Assembly (NCBI GenBank): GCA_963578605.1
Contig: CAUZEA010000011.1
Span: 1 to 64,000 of the forward strand
Length of the DNA: 64,000 nt
Direction: 5' to 3'
From: JAKVCB01 sp963578605
GTDB lineage: Bacteria; Planctomycetota; Planctomycetia; Pirellulales; Lacipirellulaceae
The position numbers were made by a program, and so were the translations under genes. The notes beneath the pieces were generated by a model. That model worked only from the letters and a program-made list of their open reading frames with translations, did no database searches and was not told where the DNA came from. How positions within the stretch are numbered: position 1 is the first letter of the stretch; every line of letters begins with the position of its first letter. This document shows positions 27,089 through 35,690 of this stretch, piece by piece.

Positions 27089-28279
27089 TCAGCCACGCAT
27101 ATCGTCAAGGGCACCAGCCAATCGCCGGGCAATGTCATCGATGAGTTCATCCCGCATATCCGACCACCAGGGAATGCTGATCATGTTGTCGAAGAATCGA
27201 TCGGTTTGTGGAATGTCGGCCTTACCGAAGCCGAGTTTCTCAAACAAATCAGTGCGGCAAAGCGGCCAGTATTGAATAATGCATTTGAGCTGATACTTGT
27301 CCAACAATAACTGGATTAGATCGTCGCGGTTCTTGCCATAGGGCTGGCCGTCGTAGCGGGCAGCCATGAGGTGATAGGCATGTTCACAACCATCAGGTGT
27401 ATGCTGAAACGATAATTCAGGATAGTCGCCCAACGCATTCCGAAGTCGGCCAGCCTGGCATCGCCGTCGTTCGTTGATTGCATCAAGACGTTTCATGAGT
27501 AGTCGGCCAACGGCTGCATTTGGTTCACCCATGCAGAAATTGTGCGGCAACTGGCCAGGGATTGGCTCGACCACATTCGCCATGGCTGGCAACCAGTAAC
27601 GCTGGCGATTTTCCTCGAATGGCCAGTTACCCATCCAGCGCAGGCGGCGGCCCTGCACGCCATGATCGGGATTGCGAACGGTGAACATACCACCCTCGCC
27701 TAGTGTCGTTATGTTTTTTTGGGCATGAAAGCTGAAACAGCCGAAGTCGCCAATCGAACCGACGCGTTTACCGTGGTAACGTGCGCCAGGAGCCTGAGCA
27801 CAATCCTCGATGACGATCAGATTGTGCTCAGCGGCAAGCGACATGATCGCATCCATATCGGCAGGCAAACCATAGAGGTGTACAACCACGATGGCTTTTG
27901 TCTTATCCGTGATCCGTGTGGCGATCGACTCGGCGCTGAGAACGCGAGAATTGGGATCAATGTCTGTCCAGCATAGAGTGGCACCGGTGCGGGCGAAAGG
28001 CACAGCCGTGGCCACAAAAGTGTGTGCCGGCAGGATCACTTCATCGCCCGGACCAATGCCCGAGAGAATGGCTGTCAACTCAAGGGCGGCGGAGCAATTA
28101 CAGACTGCGACGGTGTCGCCGCAGCCGATGTACTGTGTCCACTCTTTTTCGAATTCTGCCGCTTCTGGACCAATTGCCAGTGTGCTGCCTTCACGGACCA
28201 CGCGTAGCAAGGCCTGTTCTTCCTCCACATTCAGACGGGTTTGCACCGCAGGAAACGTAATCAATTCCATATCCGACAT
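27089..28279 (-). CDS. DegT/DnrJ/EryC1/StrS family PLP-dependent aminotransferase
   Basis: A 396-residue aminotransferase of the sugar-nucleotide type. It has ILPAHTFVATAVPF, EDCAQAPGARYHGK, and the PLP lysine in FSFHAQKNITTLGEGG; the usual SFHxxKxxTxGEGG signature is complete. GGAGA precedes ATG 28279. Such enzymes aminate keto-sugars for polysaccharides, glycoproteins or antibiotics; some relatives act on other ketones. No nucleotide-sugar gene adjoins it, and its upstream neighbour is a decayed dioxygenase gene, so the pathway is unclear. Confidence 0.9.
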   Translation of the reverse strand: MSDMELITFPAVQTRLNVEEEQALLRVVREGSTLAIGPEAAEFEKEWTQYIGCGDTVAVCNCSAALELTAILSGIGPGDEVILPAHTFVATAVPFARTGATLCWTDIDPNSRVLSAESIATRITDKTKAIVVVHLYGLPADMDAIMSLAAEHNLIVIEDCAQAPGARYHGKRVGSIGDFGCFSFHAQKNITTLGEGGMFTVRNPDHGVQGRRLRWMGNWPFEENRQRYWLPAMANVVEPIPGQLPHNFCMGEPNAAVGRLLMKRLDAINERRRCQAGRLRNALGDYPELSFQHTPDGCEHAYHLMAARYDGQPYGKNRDDLIQLLLDKYQLKCIIQYWPLCRTDLFEKLGFGKADIPQTDRFFDNMISIPWWSDMRDELIDDIARRLAGALDDMRG

Positions 28280-28313
28280 TGCAATCTCCTACAGGGTAGT
28301 TTCTGTTGTTTGA

Positions 28314-29181
28314 TTACTTGGTTTCTCGATCCAGGACTGTCAACCGTCGCATAACCCACCGTTCGGTCCCCGTGTTGTAGAACATTGAGCGGTGCAAAAT
28401 ACAGCGATTATCCCAGACGACGAGTTCGCCAAGACGCCATTGGTGCGTGCAGATGAATTCCGGGTGGGTAATCAGCTCGTTGAGTTATTCGATGAGAGAT
28501 AGGACCCTGATGATAGTCCATTCCTACGATCGATTCAGCCATATCGCCGAGGTAAATATTCGGCCGGCCAGTTTCCGGGTGAATTCGTATCATGTCATGC
28601 TCGACTGGCGGTGCTTTACGTACTTGCTCGGCAGTCAAAGCAATGGGATCACGTCACTTTTTATCAAAGTTCAGGTGATGAACCGCCTTCAGAGAACCGA
28701 GTTGTATTTTCATGTCGGCAGTCAATGCTTCGCAAGCTCCGTACATGTCGGCAAGTTCGGTCTCGTCCCCTCGCGAGGATCCTCCACGCTGTACAGCCTC
28801 GTGGCGATGGTCCTCCGCTGTGTCCAAGACCCGTCGGTGTGCCAGTGCACCATACCAGGGTCAGGATGCTCGCCCTTCAGCTTATCCCTCCTCGTCGAGA
28901 TTAATCAGGAGATACAACTCTGGGTACTGGCAATCATGGAACTGGTTTAAAACATGAACCTGTGGCTCGCCAAAGCGTCGCCCGAAATCCAGCTGGCGCT
29001 CGGGAGGAATATCCTGGTCACGAAAGACGAGAACTTGGTAACGCAGAAAGGCTTCGTAGATCTTGTTAAAAAGTTCATCGCTGAGTTCCGTCGCGAGATC
29101 GACACCCTCGATTTCTGCCCCAATACTTGATGTAAGGGGCCGCGCAATGAAGTTCTTGCTCAAGTTCGGTGAAGATGACAT
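28314..29181 (-). pseudogene. TauD/TfdA family dioxygenase, multiply frameshifted
   Basis: Nearly full-length (about 289 codons) Fe(II)/2-oxoglutarate dioxygenase gene, broken several times. The N-terminus is intact from MSSSPNLSKNF to LLINLDEEG at ~28885, where a frameshift gives a stop. The following frame reads VHWHTDGSW, with the iron-binding HxD. A second shift lies near 28770, an in-frame TGA at about 28655, and another shift plus TAA near 28490. The C-terminus resumes as ELITHPEFICTHQWRLGEL, then VVWDNRCILHRSMFY with the distal iron-binding His, ending in a stop at 28314. It cannot be functional. Confidence 0.88.
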
Positions 29182-29657
29182 CGTGGTTTGCTAGTTACTG
29201 CCGTGACTGTTCGAGCACGTACAGTCAGCCAACATGTTGAAGAATCATTACGCAAGAAGAACGCTTATTATGGGGACTCGGTTCCAATGAATAAACCACC
29301 TGGCTACCAAAAAAAGAACCAGGGGGTGTTACTTGGGCCCGGCCAAAAACTCCTATCGAGCAGACCTGGACAAGCGGTTGCGGCCAGTGGCTCTCTGAAA
29401 CTACGTTTCACGTGGTTCCCGAATCGAAAAACTTGGTAATCCCGTGTGGATTCTGATGCGTTTTCCAACGTTCTGGTGACGGCCGGTCAACGAGAAGTCC
29501 TACCACCAATAGTCGAACCTCAGTCGAATTTTCCCATTCTGTTGCAACCACACGCGTTTGAAAGCTATAACAAAAGGGTTTCCATAGGACGCCCATTGCC
29601 ATACTTTCCTCCATGTCCATTTTTTGTGTCTCTATATCTCCACCAATTGCTTGCTCT
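29182..29657. other. Intergenic region, no gene recognised
   Basis: About 475 bp between the dioxygenase remnant and the PQQ dehydrogenase gene. Open frames here lack motifs; nothing repeated was seen. Confidence 0.5.
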
Positions 29658-32600
29658 ATGACAAAACAAACCCCTCTCACCTGTTCCCCCGTCTGGCGCA
29701 TACGTCTCGGCACGGCAGTTCTGCTGACCTGGGTGATCGGTATCAGCCTCGCCGCAGCACCGTCCACAGCCACCGAACCAGCCCGGTTGTCCCACCGCCC
29801 TGCCTGGACAACGTCCCGTGTCCGAGGCGCCCCCAATCCACCAGCCGCATTTCGCGTCGAACTCGCCTTTCCAGGCATACGGTGGGACCGTCCCACCAGC
29901 CTCCACGAAGTCCCCGGAAAAGCAACTTTCCTGGTGACCGAACTGGGAGGAAATATTTACAGCTTTCGCAAAGAGGCCGGTATTGAACAAGTCAATTTGG
30001 TGGCTGATCTGAAGCAACACCTGAAAGAACCGTGGACAAACAAGGAAGCCGAGATCTTTGGCGCCACCATCCACCCGCGGTTCACTGAAAATCATTTTCT
30101 TTATATCTGCTATGTACATCCGGCGGACGGGGGTCATACCCGTGTTTCACGTTTTCAACTCACTGCCGATCAACCCTGGAAGTTGGTTCCCGACAGCGAA
30201 CAGGTCGTGATCACCTGGCCGCCGGGTGGCCACAACGGAGGTTGCCTCAGGTTCGGTACGGACGGCTATCTGTACATTTCTACCGGAGACGGTTGGGGAC
30301 CGAATCCTCCGGACCACTTGGATACGGGACAGGACGTGAACGATCTTTTAGGTGCGATTCTCCGGATCGACGTCGATCACCCGACGGATGGACGAGCTTA
30401 TTCAGTCCCGGCCGACAATCCGTTCGTCGAGTTGGCCGGCGCACGCCCGGAAATCTGGGCGTACGGACTGCGGAACCCCTGGAAATTCGCTATCGACCAA
30501 GAAACAGGAGCAATCTTCGTAGCCGACAATGGTTGGGAATCCTGGGAATCAATCCACCGCGTCGTCCGTGGCGGTAATTGCGGCTGGCCTATCATGGAGG
30601 GCCGGGCAATACTCCGCAGCGAAGTGCCTCGCGGGCCAACCCCGATCCGACCGCCAGTGAAGGATCATCCGCACACCGAAGCCAACTCGGTCATCGGCGG
30701 GCTGGTCTACCGGGGTGGGCAACTCGACCTGGACGGATGGTTTGTTTACGGCGACTACATCACCGGAACCATCTGGGCCTTGCGAAACTCGGAAGAAGAT
30801 GAGTACGCGCATCGCACCCTCGTCGACACCGACCTGAGGATTGTCGCTTTTGCCGCAGGCAGCGCGGGTGAAGTGTTTGTGCTGGATTACGACCTCACCG
30901 GACAAATCTACCGATTGCTGCCGTCGGAGTTGGAAGATACCTCGGCGGATTTTCCACGCCGCCTCAGTGAGACGGGTTTGTTCCGTTCTCTTGAACCCCT
31001 GGAACCAGCCGCCGGCGTGGTTCCCTACTCGGTTCGCGTTGGCCGTTGGATCGATAGCACCCGGACCCGCCGCTGGGTGGCGATTCCCGGTACAGGAACC
31101 ATCCAGCTATCGGTATCCCCGCAAGTCCCTTCCGATTTTCCCGAGAACACGGTCTTTGTGAAACATCTCGACTGGACCGCCGCTCCGGGACAACCTCCCC
31201 GCCCCTTGGAAACACAACTGCTGCATTTCTCAAACGGGTCCTGGAACCCGTACACTTACCGATGGGACGACGAAGGACAGGACGCCATCCTGGTCGACAC
31301 GATCGGTTCAACTTCCACGATTCACCTTCCTGAGGAAAACAGAGCACCAGCCTTTACGGAACGCAATTGGCACTTCGGTGCCGAGACCGAATGCCGCCTG
31401 TGCCATAACACCGGTGCGCGGTTTGTCCTCGGATTTGTCCCGCATCAATTGAACCGACCCGTTACGATCGGCGACAACACCCAAATCGGACAGCTGACCG
31501 CGCTGGCAGCCCAGGGGGTAATCGACCCGGGTGTTTCGGTTCCACCGAATGACCCGTTGCGGCTGGTCGACCCCCACGATGCGTCCCAGTCACTAGAGGA
31601 TCGCGCCCGGTCGTACCTGCACGTCAATTGCAGTAGTTGCCATCACCCGCGAGGAAATGCGATCGTCAACTTTTACCTCCGCCGCGACTTGTCACTGGAC
31701 CAACTTCGTGCGTTCAAGGGAACGATCATCGGAACGTTTGGAATCGACAACGCCAAACTCCTTGTACCGGGTGATCCCTACCGGTCGTTGCTCCTCTACC
31801 GAATGGCAAAATTGGGGTACGCGCGGATGCCCTATATCGGTTCGCGGGCTGTCGACCGCCGAGCAGTGGCCCTGGTCGCGGAGTGGATTGCTTCGCTGCC
31901 GATCGATTCCACCCAGCAGGCCTCCGCTCCGATGACAGCCGGCACGCCACAACATCAGGCACTGCAAACCCTCGACCCCCAGAGTTCAGAGCTTCCCGCG
32001 GGACGCCGCCAGGCAATCGAGCAACTCCTGACAACGACACCCGGCGCCTTGGCACTGGTTGCCAGGGTACACGGCAACCAGTTGACCGCGGCCGACCACC
32101 AGTTGGCGGTGGAGTTGGGCACACAAGCCTCACGGGGAGACATCACTGGATTGTTTGAAGAGTTCATCCCTGAATCGCAGCGCCGGCAGCGGCTGGGACA
32201 GGAAATTGATCCGCCAGAAATTTTGTCGCTCGAAGGGGACCCAATGCGAGGACAACTGATCTTCTTTAGCGACGGTACCCGCTGCCGCCACTGTCACCAC
32301 GTGGACAATCCCCAACAGTCGCTGGGGCCAACACTCGCGGAAATCAACAAGAAATACCCCCAGCGCGAACCATTCCTGCTACAAATTCTGCAACCCTCCC
32401 TGAAGAACGAAGACCGCTACGCTACACGAGTCGTACTCACCAATGACGGACAGTTGCTGACCGGGCTACTGGAAAGTGAAAGCCCCAGCGAAGTCGTCCT
32501 GAAAACCCTTGAGAAAAAGAAAGTTGCAATCGCACGTGACGACATCGACGAAATCCAGATAAGTTCGCGGTCGCTGATGCCCGAGTTCCTGCTCAGTGAC

Positions 32601-32681
32601 CTGACGGCCCAGGAGGCAGCCGACCTGTTGGCCTACCTGATTTCGTTGGGAACAGATCCGGCAGGCACCGACCACCCTTAG
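29658..32681 (+). CDS. PQQ-dependent sugar dehydrogenase fused to cytochrome c-type domains (three CxxCH motifs)
   Basis: A 1007-residue exported protein. After a signal sequence (LGTAVLLTWVIGISLAAAPS), a soluble glucose/aldose dehydrogenase-type beta-propeller spans about 60-430, with GGHNGGCLRFGTDGYLYIST, LGAILRIDVDHP and EIWAYGLRNPWKFA. A linker follows, then heme motifs CRLCH (~585), CSSCH (~665) and CRHCH (~875), the last within a Pirellula-type heme domain ending in AADLLAYLISLG. The protein can therefore oxidise a sugar in the periplasm and carry electrons internally across several hemes to a respiratory acceptor. ATG 29658 starts MTKQTPLT; an in-frame start at 29613 would add 15 residues. 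Monocistronic. Confidence 0.9.
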   Translation: MTKQTPLTCSPVWRIRLGTAVLLTWVIGISLAAAPSTATEPARLSHRPAWTTSRVRGAPNPPAAFRVELAFPGIRWDRPTSLHEVPGKATFLVTELGGNIYSFRKEAGIEQVNLVADLKQHLKEPWTNKEAEIFGATIHPRFTENHFLYICYVHPADGGHTRVSRFQLTADQPWKLVPDSEQVVITWPPGGHNGGCLRFGTDGYLYISTGDGWGPNPPDHLDTGQDVNDLLGAILRIDVDHPTDGRAYSVPADNPFVELAGARPEIWAYGLRNPWKFAIDQETGAIFVADNGWESWESIHRVVRGGNCGWPIMEGRAILRSEVPRGPTPIRPPVKDHPHTEANSVIGGLVYRGGQLDLDGWFVYGDYITGTIWALRNSEEDEYAHRTLVDTDLRIVAFAAGSAGEVFVLDYDLTGQIYRLLPSELEDTSADFPRRLSETGLFRSLEPLEPAAGVVPYSVRVGRWIDSTRTRRWVAIPGTGTIQLSVSPQVPSDFPENTVFVKHLDWTAAPGQPPRPLETQLLHFSNGSWNPYTYRWDDEGQDAILVDTIGSTSTIHLPEENRAPAFTERNWHFGAETECRLCHNTGARFVLGFVPHQLNRPVTIGDNTQIGQLTALAAQGVIDPGVSVPPNDPLRLVDPHDASQSLEDRARSYLHVNCSSCHHPRGNAIVNFYLRRDLSLDQLRAFKGTIIGTFGIDNAKLLVPGDPYRSLLLYRMAKLGYARMPYIGSRAVDRRAVALVAEWIASLPIDSTQQASAPMTAGTPQHQALQTLDPQSSELPAGRRQAIEQLLTTTPGALALVARVHGNQLTAADHQLAVELGTQASRGDITGLFEEFIPESQRRQRLGQEIDPPEILSLEGDPMRGQLIFFSDGTRCRHCHHVDNPQQSLGPTLAEINKKYPQREPFLLQILQPSLKNEDRYATRVVLTNDGQLLTGLLESESPSEVVLKTLEKKKVAIARDDIDEIQISSRSLMPEFLLSDLTAQEAADLLAYLISLGTDPAGTDHP

Positions 32682-33073
32682 GACGCCTTGCGCCAAACAG
32701 GAACCGGCCCCTTCAAACCCGGCGCGGCAAACCGTCCACCTGGGCTGCTCGAAGGAAATCGGCGTCGACGAGCATGCCCTCCAAGGGGTGGATGAAGAGG
32801 GTTTTTTCAGGTCGGCCCTGGCCAGGGCAAATCGCGGAGCCATGGACCTCGTCAACTGCCCGAACACCCTGCCAGGCACGGCTTTGTGAATACCGTACTC
32901 TCTGGGCTGCCGGCCGGGTACGGACTACCGAGAGTGTGCGAACCGGTCCCGTTTACGGTAGAATCATGCGTGGCATCACCGGCCAAGGGATTTCCTTCTG
33001 GTAGACAGGTGTGCAATTGACTTTTTTTGAACTTCAGAAAAAACAATATGCCTTCAAGGTGAAATCGTTGGTT
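32682..33073. other. Intergenic region, no gene recognised
   Basis: About 390 bp. TTTACGGTAGAAT near 32953-32965 resembles the GTTA(A/G)AAT elements seen elsewhere in the window and could be a -10 region for the gene fragment at 33074. No other signal seen. Confidence 0.4.
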
Positions 33074-33340
33074 ATGTTGCGGATCCTGCGAACCCTTCTT
33101 TGCGTCGCGCTGGCCGTGTTCGACGGCCCTTCGATCGCTTTCAGTGACGAACCAGCGTCTTTCGATACGCTGGAGTACCAATACGATTGCGCCATTCGGC
33201 CGCTGCTGACGCAGTTCTGTATGGAATGTCATTCGACGGAGCAAAAAGAGGGCGAACTCGATCTCGAGCGGTTTGGCAATTTTGACGATGTGCAACACGC
33301 ACCCCTGGTCTGGCAGAAGGTGAGGCCGGCATGCGGGTGA
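33074..33340 (+). pseudogene. PSCyt1/DUF1592-type cytochrome protein, 5' fragment
   Basis: Encodes only the first 88 residues of a planctomycete cytochrome protein: signal peptide (ILRTLLCVALAVFDGPSIAF), then YDCAIRPLLTQFCMECHSTE with the heme motif CMECH, and the typical LDLERFGNFDDVQHAPLVWQKV. Full-length relatives continue for 700 residues or more with DUF1587/1592/1585 domains. Here the frame stops a few codons after QKV, and DNA of an unrelated secreted-protein gene begins. It is the head of a gene cut by a deletion or insertion junction near 33320-33335. Confidence 0.8.
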
Positions 33341-34393
33341 TTGGCGATACGAGGCTCGACAACGTCCGCTCCGGCTTCGGCCAGTGCGAACCGGCAATCA
33401 ACGACTTCCGCTGGGGCCCCGATAGCAGTGGGCAGTGGGAAACAAGTCTTAATTGGGGTGGGGGCCCCCCCAACAGTAACACCCAAACGGCCCTGTTGGG
33501 AGACTCCATTACCGCACCCCGCACCGTAACGGTCGACAGTCCCGTCACGGTCAAGAACCTCACGTTCGATAACCTTTCCAAGTACGTCGTCGGAGGAACT
33601 GGCACCGTCAACTTCAGCGCCGACAGCGGCAACCCGTCGGTCAACGTGCTGAACGGAAACCACGAAGTGGCGGCGAAGGTGGCAGCAGGAGGTATTACCA
33701 ACGTGACGGTTACCAGCGGGAGCCTCGACTTCAACAACGAAATCGATCTGGCCGGCAATACGCTGAACATCCTGGCGGGGTCGGTTGGGATCAACCATCG
33801 CACGACTGGCGGTGGCGCGGTTGTCAACTCCGGGACCCTCGGTACCGCTGGGTCAACGCCCTTGGGCGGCGACCTCACCAGCATCGGCACCCTGGTCATC
33901 GACCTGGGTGAGAACAACACTGACATGTTCGATGTGGCTGGTGCGGCGACCCTCTCGGGCGTACTCCAGTTGGTATTCGAGCCCGGCTTTACCCCCCACC
34001 GCCAACCAGACGGTCTTGACGGCCACCAGCGTGGACGTGAGCGGTGGGCTGAACCTGGTCGACCCGTCAGGCCTCTATACGCTCCAACCGTCTGCTACCG
34101 GCCTGCTGCTCAGCCTGGCCGCTGATGGTCCGACGGGCGATTACAACGGCAACGGCGTGGTCGACGCGGCCGACTATACCATGTACCGAGACAATCTCGG
34201 ATCCGACAGCGGTGTGCTGCAGAACAATGATATCCCGGGTCCCATTGACATCAGCCACTACAGCCAGTGGAAAAATAACTTCGGAGCAGGAGCTGCCGGT
34301 GGGGCTAGTGCCGTACCCGAGCCAGGCTGCCTGCTCTTGGTTATGGTGGGATGCATCGCATTTGTGGTACCGCGTCGCCGGCAGGCCGCTTAA
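33331..34393 (+). pseudogene. PEP-CTERM protein with autotransporter-like repeats, lacking its 5' end and frameshifted
   Basis: The first frame (33331-~33995) encodes a beta-rich passenger-like region (FRWGPDSSGQWETSLNW, PRTVTVDSPVTVKNLTFDN, VLNGNHEVAAKVAAGG). The homologous reading then moves to another frame: PTANQTVLTATSVDVSGGLN, a dockerin-like GDYNGNGVVDAADYTMYRDN, and the anchor VPEPGCLLLVMVGCIAFVV followed by PRRRQ. The switch falls in a run of six C at about 33992-33997; five would restore one continuous frame. There is no signal peptide, since the 5' end is replaced by the cytochrome fragment. Either a real pseudogene or, for the frameshift alone, a homopolymer sequencing error. Confidence 0.8.
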
Positions 34394-34514
34394 ACTGCCT
34401 GCGCGTGAACCGCAGCACAGAATGAGTCGCTTTGTGGGCGACATCAAAGCCTCTGCGCGAGCTGGCTTCGTTGCACTCGTTGCACTATCGCAACAACATG
34501 TCTAGGGTGTTGCT

Positions 34515-35624
34515 ATGGATATCGGTAAGTTGCTCCGAATTTCGACAGTTTGTGTCGGCCTTGTGGCCAACCTGGCCTGTGCCGGTGAGCCTGCTTTTCG
34601 GTTCCTCGCGATTGGCGACTTACCTTATTCCGAAGCAGAGGACATCCAGCTGCGGAAGCTCCTGAAACAATCGGAGCAAGAGGATTTTGCCTTTCTGATC
34701 CATGTCGGCGACATCAAGTCGGGAGGCGATCCATGTTCAGATACGCTCTTGGAAAATATGCGCGAGCTGTTCCAGAATTACCCCAAGCCGGTGGTTTATT
34801 CGATCGGTGACAATGAGTGGACCGATTGCCGCTCAACCGGCGGAAATCCGATTGAACAGCTTGCCAAGCTGAGGCGGCGCTTCTTTCAGGATCGAGATGT
34901 TCTCCGGCTCCAAGAGCTGCAAACAAAGCATCAAAGTGATTGTGCACAGTTCACACCCTATGTCGAAAACTACCGCTTCACCAAGTCGGGTGTGTTGTTC
35001 GTCGTAATTCATGTTTGTGGCAGCAGCAATAATAAGCACACGAGCGATCCAGCCTCGATGAAGGAGTTTACCGCGCGCAATGCGGCAAACATGGCCTTCC
35101 TCGAAGAAAGCTTCCAGAGGGCTCTCGAAAAACAGCATGCCAGCGTCGTTATCGTGATGCACGCTAATCCCGACTTCGAAAACCGCCAGGCCGACGGATT
35201 TCAAGAGACGATCGCCTTGATACAGGATTTTGTTGCGGAGTATCCAGGCCCGGTCGTATGCATTCATGGTGATTCACATCAGCACCGAATTGACCAACCG
35301 CTGCGTAATGATGGTGGGGAAGTCTGTCGCAATTTCACCCGAATGGAGGTCTTTGGAGCTCCAAACGTGGTCGGTGTCGCCGCGACGGTTGATCCCAACG
35401 ACCCGGAAATCTTTCATTTCGAACCCTATACCCTTCCAGCGGCTCCTGATAACAAGTGTGTTCAAGAGGTTTGTGAGCCGAGACGGGAAAATTGTCCCGG
35501 GCGGGCGGGCCGTGGACGGGTCCAATTCCCAAGGCTTTGGAAAGCCCCACAACGACGAACCTGGCAGCTCTTATCTTCTACGGCCATACAGCAGCGGTGC
35601 CCAGAAATCGATGGCCGGCAATGA
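34515..35624 (+). CDS. Secreted calcineurin-like metallophosphoesterase
   Basis: A 369-residue protein with signal peptide (LLRISTVCVGLVANLACAG) and a metallophosphoesterase domain. Metal-site motifs are FLAIGDLPY (GDxx), HVGDIKSGGD, SIGDNEWTD where most relatives have GNH(D/E), VIVMHANPD, and CIHGDSHQHR for the usual GHxH. The domain seems to end near FHFEPYTLP (about residue 303). The last ~65 residues are Arg/Pro/Cys-rich and unlike the family, and the gene's 3' end runs close to a decayed paralogue head at 35610-35690, so the natural stop may have been lost. The substrate is unknown. Confidence 0.75.
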   Translation: MDIGKLLRISTVCVGLVANLACAGEPAFRFLAIGDLPYSEAEDIQLRKLLKQSEQEDFAFLIHVGDIKSGGDPCSDTLLENMRELFQNYPKPVVYSIGDNEWTDCRSTGGNPIEQLAKLRRRFFQDRDVLRLQELQTKHQSDCAQFTPYVENYRFTKSGVLFVVIHVCGSSNNKHTSDPASMKEFTARNAANMAFLEESFQRALEKQHASVVIVMHANPDFENRQADGFQETIALIQDFVAEYPGPVVCIHGDSHQHRIDQPLRNDGGEVCRNFTRMEVFGAPNVVGVAATVDPNDPEIFHFEPYTLPAAPDNKCVQEVCEPRRENCPGRAGRGRVQFPRLWKAPQRRTWQLLSSTAIQQRCPEIDGRQ

Positions 35625-35690
35625 CCGGCGTGGCAATAACCCACGCAACTGAAATCAAGTGGATTCGTTACATTTCTGAAAAGCTTACCG
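35610..35690 (-). pseudogene. Decayed 5' head of a PEP-CTERM paralogue
   Basis: On the - strand this DNA repeats the start of the gene at 35685-37325: AAGCTTTTCAGA, then CACTTGATTTCAGTTGCGTG encoding the same signal-peptide core VAWVIAT. The initiator corresponding to ATG is ACG, and the following CAA codon is TAA. Similarity fades after about 80 bp. It lies exactly where the next tandem copy of the gene would begin. Confidence 0.75.
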
